Shown: positions 1 through 5,342 of the stretch, piece after piece | How positions within the stretch are numbered: position 1 is the stretch's first letter | Layout: each line of letters starts with the position of its first letter | Source: Gammaproteobacteria bacterium | GTDB lineage: Bacteria; Pseudomonadota; Gammaproteobacteria; HTCC5015 | Direction: 5' to 3' | Length of the DNA: 6,024 nucleotides | NCBI GenBank assembly: GCA_020630145.1 | Contig: JAHDBX010000120.1 | Coordinates: forward strand, 1-6,024 | The notes under the pieces: generated by a model | The model's database searches: none | Told to the model about the DNA's origin: nothing | What the model saw: only the letters and a program-made list of their open reading frames with translations | Made by a program: the position numbers and the translations under genes

Positions 1-1
1 C

Positions 2-163
2 TTCACTGTAAACAATTGCGACAACCAGGCTTTGTATGAAAAGTTAATGAAAAACCAGCTTATATGCGCATACCGAAAAGGCGGTATAAGATTAGCACCT
101 CATTTTTATCAAACAGAAAGCTTTTTAGAGGGTGCAGTAAATAAAATTACAGACTTAATATAA
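2..163 (+). CDS. Class V aminotransferase-like PLP enzyme, C-terminal fragment
   Basis: Only the last 53 residues are in the window; the gene enters from the left edge and ends at TAA (161-163). The fragment contains GGIRLAPHFYQT (residues 27-38 of the fragment). This matches the C-terminal signature of class V aminotransferases of the cysteine desulfurase / isopenicillin-N-epimerase-like / kynureninase-like fold, where the arginine (R30 here) normally contacts the substrate carboxylate and a conserved HFYNT-type segment follows. A short amphipathic helix then closes the protein, as is usual in the family. The PLP lysine and the rest of the active site lie outside the window, so neither substrate nor reaction can be told. 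The gene converges on pilZ with 19 nt between stop codons and is not part of the minus-strand operon. Family assignment is fairly secure from the motif; specific function is unknown. Confidence 0.72.
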   Translation, partial: FTVNNCDNQALYEKLMKNQLICAYRKGGIRLAPHFYQTESFLEGAVNKITDLI

Positions 164-183
164 AAAATAGCCTCAGTCGGCCT
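161..183 (-). terminator. Weak candidate intrinsic terminator after pilZ
   Basis: Directly after the pilZ stop the minus strand reads GGCC, a 6-nt loop (GACTGA), GGCT, then ATTTTTTA. This gives a 4-bp stem (one G-T pair) followed by six T. A second small stem (ATCGTC/GACGAT, 187-192 with 200-205) lies within the last pilZ codons just before it. The stem is short for a rho-independent terminator, but position (end of the operon, convergent neighbour) and T-tract fit. The T-tract overlaps the stop codon of the plus-strand gene. This is inference from the sequence only. Confidence 0.3.
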
Positions 184-524
184 TACATCGTCTGTGTGGG
201 ACGATCTGCCTTCAAAGCACCTGCTAGATAACCTTCAATTTTTTTACGTGTAGCGCCATTGTCTTGCTCACTAAACTGCACGCCTATACCTGCGGTTTTA
301 TTCGCTTGCGCGCCAGCCGGCGTAATCCACATAATTTTACCTGCAACAGGTAATTTTTCAGGGCTATCCATCAGCGTTAGCAGCATGAATACTTCATCAC
401 CAAGCTTATATTGCTTGTTTGTTGGAATAAATAAACCGCCATTTTTTACAAAAGGCATATAAGCGGCGTACAGCGCCCCTTTATCCTTTATTGATAAAGA
501 CATAATACCCTGACGAGCTGCCAT
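183..524 (-). CDS. pilZ: Type IV pilus assembly protein PilZ
   Basis: A 113-residue single-domain PilZ protein, needed in Pseudomonas and Xanthomonas for type IV pilus assembly and twitching, where it acts in the cytoplasm with the assembly ATPase PilB and, in Xanthomonas, the EAL protein FimX. Visible family blocks are GIMSLSIKDKGALYAAYMPF (6-25), NGGLFIPTNKQYKLGDEVFM (28-47), VAGKIMWITPAGAQ (60-73), AGIGVQF (78-84) and the conserved tail YLAGALKADRPTQTM (99-113). The RxxxR and [D/N]xSxxG residues that bind c-di-GMP in canonical PilZ domains are absent, as in the founding P. aeruginosa PilZ, so this is the non-binding orthologue type. Length is normal for the family. The ATG at 524-522 was chosen because GAGG (536-533) stands 8 nt upstream. 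It lies 12 nt after holB, the same neighbour as in Pseudomonas, and is probably the last gene of the operon. Confidence 0.95.
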   Translation of the reverse strand: MAARQGIMSLSIKDKGALYAAYMPFVKNGGLFIPTNKQYKLGDEVFMLLTLMDSPEKLPVAGKIMWITPAGAQANKTAGIGVQFSEQDNGATRKKIEGYLAGALKADRPTQTM

Positions 525-532
525 ATATCTTT

Positions 533-539
533 CCTCTTA
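533..539 (-). promoter_or_regulatory. Ribosome binding site of pilZ overlapping the holB stop codon
   Basis: The minus strand reads TAAGAGG from 539 to 533. TAA is the holB stop and GAGG is a Shine-Dalgarno core 8 nt before the pilZ ATG. It is the clearest ribosome binding site in the operon, and its overlap with the holB stop suggests that terminating ribosomes hand over to pilZ. Confidence 0.7.
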
Positions 540-1577
540 AGCCGTTTTAGTGTTATTAGTCAGCATATTATGCCACGATGCAAAAAATGACTCTAGCATT
601 AGCTGCGTATTTATACTCGCATTGTAGTTTTTTAGCATCGTATTTAACTCATCTAACAACAAATAAGCATCACGAGGTGTAACTTTCGCTGACAGTTGCT
701 TGATAAACTTTGCTAAATCCACATTAACTATACTCATCTTATCAGCCGTTTGATGCAAACGAATAACATCGGCCAAAAAATTTTGCACAAAAGATAGGCT
801 CTGCAAAAAATCCATTTTAAGCGTTAACTCAACTACTTGCGCAATAGTGGATTGATTATTCAGCAATGACAAAATGGATTCAATTAGACTTAAGCGTTGT
901 GCGATGACATCATTCTCTAAAATAGCTAATGCCGTTAGAGGTGCGCCACCCGCAATCTGTAACGCCTGTAAATATTCTTTATCGCTCGCATCAAGCTGTT
1001 GTTCTTTTAACCACTCAATAGCTTCATCAGCAGATGCTTTTTTAAGTGAATAACTTTGGCAACGGCTACGTATAGTTGGCAGTAGTTTAGACAACTGACT
1101 CGTAATTAAAAATATAATAGTATTTGACGTGGGCTCTTCCAATGTTTTCAGTAAACTATTAGCTGCAAAATGGTTCATCATATCTGCTTGTTCAATAACA
1201 GCGATATTTGGCCCTTCATATTGGCTTGTCATCACTAACTTACTAGATAAGTCACGTATCTGGTCTATTTTGATCGGGCTCTGTGTCTTTTTTTCATCAT
1301 TTTTCTCTGGCGCCAAACGCGTAAAGTTAGGATGATTAAACCCCTGATATAATTGGCATGGCTGGCACTCACCACAAGCTTCAGCACCAACAACACGTTG
1401 ACACAGTAGACTTTGCGCAACATTATTAACCGCTTGCGCCTTCCCTATGCCTTCCTCGCCATATACCAAAACAGCATGCGGTAAACTGCCTAAACGGTAA
1501 CGCTCAGAAATATGCTGATAAAACGCTTGGTGCCAACTCATTGGGATAGCCCTAGATATATTTATAGCCTTACTCAT
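537..1577 (-). CDS. holB: DNA polymerase III subunit delta' (clamp loader)
   Basis: A 346-residue AAA+ clamp-loader subunit; delta' holds the gamma/tau-delta complex together and helps open the beta clamp at the replication fork. Seen: a P-loop-like GEEGIGKA (40-47) with the lysine but Ala instead of Ser/Thr; four zinc-binding cysteines C59, C68, C71, C74 in the C-x8-C-x2-C-x2-C spacing of the family; HPNFTRLAPE (82-91); AANSLLKTLEEP (138-149); and the SRC motif (171-173), whose arginine acts as a finger toward the neighbouring subunit. The C-terminal third (about 210-340) is the helical collar domain. The ATG at 1577 overlaps the tmk stop as TAATG. An alternative ATG at 1541-1539 (M13, followed by SWHQAFYQ) has AGGG (1553-1550) 8 nt upstream; it would give 334 residues, the same length as the E. 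coli protein, and aligns with its start MRW. Either start is possible. Function is secure; the start is not. Confidence 0.95.
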   Translation of the reverse strand: MSKAINISRAIPMSWHQAFYQHISERYRLGSLPHAVLVYGEEGIGKAQAVNNVAQSLLCQRVVGAEACGECQPCQLYQGFNHPNFTRLAPEKNDEKKTQSPIKIDQIRDLSSKLVMTSQYEGPNIAVIEQADMMNHFAANSLLKTLEEPTSNTIIFLITSQLSKLLPTIRSRCQSYSLKKASADEAIEWLKEQQLDASDKEYLQALQIAGGAPLTALAILENDVIAQRLSLIESILSLLNNQSTIAQVVELTLKMDFLQSLSFVQNFLADVIRLHQTADKMSIVNVDLAKFIKQLSAKVTPRDAYLLLDELNTMLKNYNASINTQLMLESFFASWHNMLTNNTKTA

Positions 1578-2218
1578 TAGGCCTGATACTCTCGCAGCAA
1601 ACTCTGCATGATTTGTTTAATTTGAACAGCAACCGTCTGCTGGTCCTGCACAGCATCAATGGTTTTGAAACGTGATGGCATTTCAGTAGCCAAAGCAAGA
1701 TATTTATCTCTAACACGCTTAAAGAACGTCAAGGCTTCTTCCTCAAAACGGTCAAGCTCACCACGCTTCTTAGCTCGCTGCAAACCGACTTCTATAGGCG
1801 CATCGAATAATAAGGTTATATCTGGCTGACAATCCGGATGAACCCAATCAGCTAAGGCCTGTATACGCTGATCATTAATCCCCCTACCACCACCTTGATA
1901 TGCAAAAGTGGCATCGGTAAAGCGATCACATACTACACACTGCCCTTTTTCCAACGCGGGCTTAATAACAGCATCAACATGCTGCATACGCGCAGCAAAC
2001 ATTAACATTAGCTCTGTATCCGCACTGATGTCAAAACCAGCGTCTTTTTGCAATAGTACTTCACGCAATGCCTCGCCTAAAGGCGTACCTCCGGGCTCAC
2101 GTGTACGAATATAATCAACACCCGCCGCTTCCAGAACATCACACACAACTTGCATGCCTGTAGACTTGCCAACACCTTCAGTACCTTCAGCGGTTATAAA
2201 TAGTGCCTTTGTTTTCAT
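1577..2218 (-). CDS. tmk: Thymidylate kinase (dTMP kinase)
   Basis: A 213-residue cytoplasmic enzyme that phosphorylates dTMP to dTDP with ATP, the step common to de novo and salvage dTTP synthesis. Seen in order: P-loop EGTEGVGKST (11-20); TREPGGTPLGE (39-49) for the dTMP pocket; FAARMQH (74-80); DRF (98-100); YQGGGRG (107-113); FDAP (138-141); and LID segment RAKKRGELDRFE (148-159). The P-loop lacks the extra arginine of yeast-type enzymes while the LID is basic (RAKKRGELDR), which marks the E. coli-like type II class. Length equals the E. coli protein (213). The ATG at 2218 overlaps the mltG stop as ATGA (4 nt). No strong Shine-Dalgarno precedes it (only AGAAAA-like sequence), so translation probably depends on coupling to mltG. 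The stop shares one base with the holB start. Nothing in the protein looks abnormal. Confidence 0.97.
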   Translation of the reverse strand: MKTKALFITAEGTEGVGKSTGMQVVCDVLEAAGVDYIRTREPGGTPLGEALREVLLQKDAGFDISADTELMLMFAARMQHVDAVIKPALEKGQCVVCDRFTDATFAYQGGGRGINDQRIQALADWVHPDCQPDITLLFDAPIEVGLQRAKKRGELDRFEEEALTFFKRVRDKYLALATEMPSRFKTIDAVQDQQTVAVQIKQIMQSLLREYQA

Positions 2219-3201
2219 CGTGTTTTCTGCAAATAAACTTTCACTGCAGCCTCATGATCTTTTAATGTACTGGTAAAAGTATGACCACCTTCACCATTAG
2301 CCACAAAGAAAAGTGCATCTGTTGTTTCAGGATTAAGTGCAGCGATAATAGCCGCCTTACCCGGCATAGCAATAGGTGTTGGTGGTAAACCATGTCGAGT
2401 ATAGGTGTTATAAGGCGTGTCTGTACGCAAGTCTTTGTACTTAATATCACCATCATAGGCATCACCCAAACCATATATAACAGTAGGGTCTGTTTGCAAA
2501 CGCATACCTCGACGTAAACGATTAACAAACACGCCTGCTATTTTTTCCCTTTCACTTGAAACACCCGTTTCTTTTTCTATAATCGATGCAAGTATCAGCG
2601 CCTCATAAGGCGTTTTAATAGGACTAGTCTGGTCACGCTTCTGCCATGCATCATCTAAAAATGCTTGCATAGACTTATAGCTCCGCTGTAATATTTTGGT
2701 TGCCGTTGTGCCTTTAGAATAATAATACGTATCAGCCAACAACAAACCTTCGGGGTGCTGTTCCTTAGCGCCTATTTTATTTATTAAGGTACTAAAATTA
2801 TTCAAGTCATTCGTTTTTTCTATATTATCAACAGCATTAATTTTCTTAAGCACATCTTTAATAGTTGAGCCTTCAATAATAGCAAAACTATATTGCTTAG
2901 ATCGGCCATCCATCAGCACAGATACAATTTCTTGTATCGATTGTTTATCAGGAATGGTGAACTCTCCAGCCTTTAAAGCTGTTGTTTTATTAAGCAAGCG
3001 TACATAAACTTTAAACAATAAGGTAGAACTTATAAGGTCTTGCTTATACAGTTTATTCGCTATCGCATTCAAACTACTGCCTTGTTTTACCTCAAACAGA
3101 ACAGGGCTTTCACTATTATTTTTTTGCGATATTAATACATAAAAAGACGCGCTACCAATAAAGAATAAAGCGACTGATAGAAATATAATTTTTTTAATCA
3201 T
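2215..3201 (-). CDS. mltG: Endolytic murein transglycosylase MltG (YceG family)
   Basis: A 328-residue inner-membrane lytic transglycosylase that cuts nascent peptidoglycan strands and is thought to set glycan chain length near the elongation and division synthases. Residues 4-25 (KIIFLSVALFFIGSASFYVL core) form one N-terminal membrane anchor with no lipobox. A LysM-like segment follows (about 36-80, KQGSSLNAIANKLYKQDLI). The catalytic domain has LLLADTYYY (153-161), ILASIIEKETGVSSEREKIA (203-222) with the likely catalytic glutamate E209 (counterpart of E. coli E218), FVNRLRRGMRLQTDPTVIYG (225-244), YNTYTRHGLPPTPIAMPG (264-281) and FFVANGEGGHTF (298-309). Start: ATG at 3201 overlaps the pabBC stop by 8 nt and begins MIKKI, like E. 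coli MKK. An in-frame TTG at 3216-3214 would add five residues (starting with TTG, then KSCF) and has AGGG only 4 nt upstream, so it cannot be excluded. Length agrees with the family (E. coli 340). Confidence 0.95.
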   Translation of the reverse strand: MIKKIIFLSVALFFIGSASFYVLISQKNNSESPVLFEVKQGSSLNAIANKLYKQDLISSTLLFKVYVRLLNKTTALKAGEFTIPDKQSIQEIVSVLMDGRSKQYSFAIIEGSTIKDVLKKINAVDNIEKTNDLNNFSTLINKIGAKEQHPEGLLLADTYYYSKGTTATKILQRSYKSMQAFLDDAWQKRDQTSPIKTPYEALILASIIEKETGVSSEREKIAGVFVNRLRRGMRLQTDPTVIYGLGDAYDGDIKYKDLRTDTPYNTYTRHGLPPTPIAMPGKAAIIAALNPETTDALFFVANGEGGHTFTSTLKDHEAAVKVYLQKTR

Positions 3202-5302
3202 AAAACAGCTTTTCAATATGCCCTAGCAATTGCTTAATTATAGAATGGCCGACAACAAACTTATGCTCATTTATTTTCGATACATTGAGAATACCTCGTA
3301 CCGCATTGCATAGAAATACATGTTCGCAAGCCAATAAAAAGTCTAATGTGATATCAGTTTCTACACACTCAATACCTGTACGCTCACAAAATGCTTTAAT
3401 TGTATTTTTCATCACACCATCAACACCATAACCCATTACATCAGGCGTATACAGAACGTTATCTTTTATTGCGAAAATATTACAGATAGTTGTCTCTATT
3501 ATATTACCATGCCGATTAAGCAAAAAACCATCATCTGTTTTTGCAGCGGTTATTTCAGTACTTGCCATTTGATAGGCATCACGCTCCAAAAGCTTAACAC
3601 TACTCGAATTAACATTATCAGCCAACCGAGTTTCACATACGACTAAGCGCCATGCCGGTTTGTCTTTTGCATTAATATCTTCACGCTCGCTCACAACAAT
3701 ATTTAATACACTGCCCTGCACTATTTGCACAGCCAAACGATAAACACCAGGCTTAGACAAATGCTCAAATACTTGCTTTTCAATTAAATAAACATGACTT
3801 TCGTCAACACCGTAACTGTGTAAACCTTTAATTAAACGCGCCTTATGATATTGCCATAAAGGTATACTCTGTTTACTTGTTACACGAAATGTTTCTAACA
3901 AACCTTGTGGTTTTTTCACATCAATACCCAAAGCCGCCAACATACCTTTCGCCTTGCTGCGTGTTTCAGCAACTTCTTTGTGCGCTATTGAATCAGCAAC
4001 AATCCCCGCACCTGCCCGGATAGCCAACTTATCGCCTTGCAGCTGTATACCTCTAATAAGGATGTTTAAATCCATATCGCCGTTGCTATTGATATACCCC
4101 ATAGAGCCCGTATAAGAACTACGCGGTGTTTGCTCTAGCTCACGAAGTATTTGCATACAACGCACTTTAGGACAGCCTGTAATAGTGCCACCAGGAAATA
4201 CTGCCTTAATAACCTGATCAGGCGTAACGCCTTCTCGTAATTGACCAATAACATTAGACACTAAGTGATGTACATGCTCAAAGCTCTCAACCACCATTAA
4301 TTCATTAACATCAATTGTACCCGGCTTACATATACGACCCAAGTCATTACGCTCTAAATCAATAAGCATGATATGTTCGGCTTTTTCTTTTGGGTGCACC
4401 GTTAATTCATCAATCAATGCTTGGTCTTTGCTTTTATCCTTATCTCTGGGTCGCGTACCTGCTATCGGCCGTGTTTCTACTTGACCTCGATGTGTGCTGA
4501 CTAAACGCTCAGGCGATGAGGATACAATAGCAAAATTTTGATGTGTCATTAAACCGGAAAATGGCGCAGGATTTGCTTTGCGTAATTTTTTATATATCAA
4601 AAGCGGCTGATATGCTTCTTTTAACCGTATATTCCATTGACGTGATAAATTAACCTGAAAAATATCACCTTCTTTTATATAGCGCTTTATTTTATTTACG
4701 CCTTCTATATAAGCTAAGGATTCATCTTCTTTTATGTCGAGCAAACCAAGCGGTTGATTCTGGTCTCCCGAAGCGTCAGTATTCACATCACTAACTGATT
4801 GTATATCTGCTTTTACTTGCTCAATGGCTTGCTGATCATTTTTCTCGCTAAACAAAATGGTTTCTTTGCTTGTACGGTTATAAATGATTGCCTCTTCAAA
4901 ACGCGTAAAAAATGCAATGGGCACATCTTTAAGCACAAATAAATTCAGTGCATGCTGTTCCACACTTTGGGCAAACTCATATGAAAGGTAGGCAAACCAA
5001 CCACCACTAAAGGGCAAGTCGCTCTTGCGCTCATGTCGTTCACTTGCAAACCAATTCTGAAAACAGTCTAAGAAATTATCGTCTTTTTTAACATCTACAG
5101 TATCATGTAAGTCTTCAGCATTAACCAGCCGTAAGCCATCATGCCAGAGCTCTACAGATGTTCGAGGTTTAGCAAATAAAATATCGTATTGATTATTGGA
5201 GTGTATAGCATTACAGCTTTGTAACACATGAGGATAGCGTGCTGGAAACTGCTTATGCAGTTCCAGCAAATCTATTTTTTGAATAGTTTCAGTATATTGC
5301 AC
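3194..5302 (-). CDS. pabBC: Fused aminodeoxychorismate synthase component I / aminodeoxychorismate lyase (PabB-PabC)
   Basis: A 702-residue fusion predicted to carry out both late steps of p-aminobenzoate synthesis for folate: chorismate plus ammonia (from a PabA glutaminase, not in the window) to 4-amino-4-deoxychorismate, then PLP-dependent release of pyruvate. Residues 1-460 are PabB: N-domain with VLQSC...YDILFAKP (26-46), EGDIFQVNLSR (211-221), NPAPFSG (244-250), SSPERLV (262-268), HPKEKAEHIMLIDLERNDLGR (303-323), FPGGTITGCPKVRCM (369-383) and GAGIVADS (431-438). Position 281 is Ala (PIAGT, 279-283) where E. coli PabB has the catalytic Lys of PIKGT. Residues 465-702 are the fold-type IV PLP domain: LLETFRV (468-474), probable PLP lysine K570 (SVKLLERD), ETTICNIF (603-610), VLYTPDVMGYGVDGVM (616-631) and LCNAVRGI (664-671). 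The start is GTG (5302-5300); a stop lies two codons upstream in frame and the next Met is residue 252. It sits in the slot of stand-alone pabC. PabA-dependent anthranilate synthesis is an alternative for the first half. Confidence 0.9.
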   Translation of the reverse strand: MQYTETIQKIDLLELHKQFPARYPHVLQSCNAIHSNNQYDILFAKPRTSVELWHDGLRLVNAEDLHDTVDVKKDDNFLDCFQNWFASERHERKSDLPFSGGWFAYLSYEFAQSVEQHALNLFVLKDVPIAFFTRFEEAIIYNRTSKETILFSEKNDQQAIEQVKADIQSVSDVNTDASGDQNQPLGLLDIKEDESLAYIEGVNKIKRYIKEGDIFQVNLSRQWNIRLKEAYQPLLIYKKLRKANPAPFSGLMTHQNFAIVSSSPERLVSTHRGQVETRPIAGTRPRDKDKSKDQALIDELTVHPKEKAEHIMLIDLERNDLGRICKPGTIDVNELMVVESFEHVHHLVSNVIGQLREGVTPDQVIKAVFPGGTITGCPKVRCMQILRELEQTPRSSYTGSMGYINSNGDMDLNILIRGIQLQGDKLAIRAGAGIVADSIAHKEVAETRSKAKGMLAALGIDVKKPQGLLETFRVTSKQSIPLWQYHKARLIKGLHSYGVDESHVYLIEKQVFEHLSKPGVYRLAVQIVQGSVLNIVVSEREDINAKDKPAWRLVVCETRLADNVNSSSVKLLERDAYQMASTEITAAKTDDGFLLNRHGNIIETTICNIFAIKDNVLYTPDVMGYGVDGVMKNTIKAFCERTGIECVETDITLDFLLACEHVFLCNAVRGILNVSKINEHKFVVGHSIIKQLLGHIEKLFYD
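5240..5268. repeat. Strong inverted repeat inside pabBC codons 12-21
   Basis: The plus strand has TGCTGGAAACTGC (5240-5252), loop TTAT (5253-5256) and GCAGTTCCAGCA (5257-5268). These pair over 12 bp with a single bulged A at 5248. In pabBC mRNA it would form a hairpin 34-62 nt after the start codon. On the plus strand a run of six T (5275-5280) follows 6 nt after the stem, so it could also act as a terminator for antisense transcription. Structure is seen directly; any role is inference. Confidence 0.6.
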
Positions 5303-5330
5303 GGCTCATCATAGTCATCGTTAATGAGCC
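5303..5330. repeat. Intergenic inverted repeat abutting the pabBC start codon
   Basis: GGCTCAT (5303-5309) and ATGAGCC (5324-5330) are perfect 7-bp inverted arms with a 14-nt loop, filling most of the 40-nt gap between fabF and pabBC. On the minus strand the second arm (ATGAGCC) ends at the base before the GTG start, so it contains the only candidate ribosome-binding bases (GAG). No T-run follows on either strand, so it is not an ordinary intrinsic terminator of fabF. It may be an mRNA processing or stability hairpin, or a control of pabBC initiation. Confidence 0.5.
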
Positions 5331-5331
5331 T

Positions 5332-5337
5332 ATTATA
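5332..5337 (-). promoter_or_regulatory. Possible -10 element of a promoter for pabBC and downstream genes
   Basis: The minus strand reads TATAAT (5337-5332), a perfect sigma-70 -10 hexamer, between the fabF stop and the pabBC start, with G at the extended -10 position (-14). No good -35 hexamer is found at 16-18 nt spacing; the region there is AT-rich end-of-fabF sequence. If used, transcription would start near 5325, about 23 nt before the GTG. TATAAT arises easily by chance in AT-rich DNA, so support is limited. Confidence 0.3.
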
Positions 5338-5342
5338 ACTAT

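Noticed and set aside
63..72. Perfect 10-bp palindrome TATGCGCATA in the aminotransferase fragment
   Set aside because: Short, inside coding sequence and far from any start; expected by chance at this length in several kilobases.
40..163. Possible frameshift or pseudogene at the left edge
   Set aside because: The frame is open from base 2 to a normal stop and the C-terminal motif is intact; truncation is due to the window edge.
259..462. Plus-strand open frame of 67 codons opposite pilZ
   Set aside because: It lies wholly antisense to a well-conserved pilZ, has no ribosome binding site or recognisable motif, and is explained as a shadow frame.
183..524. Missing c-di-GMP binding residues in PilZ as an unusual loss
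   Set aside because: The type IV pilus PilZ orthologues, including the founding P. aeruginosa protein, also lack these residues.
1129..1335. Plus-strand open frame of 68 codons with a hydrophobic look, opposite holB
   Set aside because: Entirely antisense to the conserved zinc and AAA+ region of holB; hydrophobicity follows from the complementary codons.
1437..1460. Degenerate Walker A motif in HolB (Ala in place of Ser/Thr after the lysine) as a sign of a defective gene
   Set aside because: Delta' subunits are known not to need ATP hydrolysis and often have altered P-loops, so this is normal for the family.
1908..2114. Plus-strand open frame of 68 codons opposite tmk
   Set aside because: Antisense to conserved tmk active-site segments and without any independent support.
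2262..2528. Minus-strand open frame of 88 codons inside mltG
   Set aside because: Out-of-frame within the conserved catalytic domain of mltG; the mltG frame has the family motifs and this one has none.
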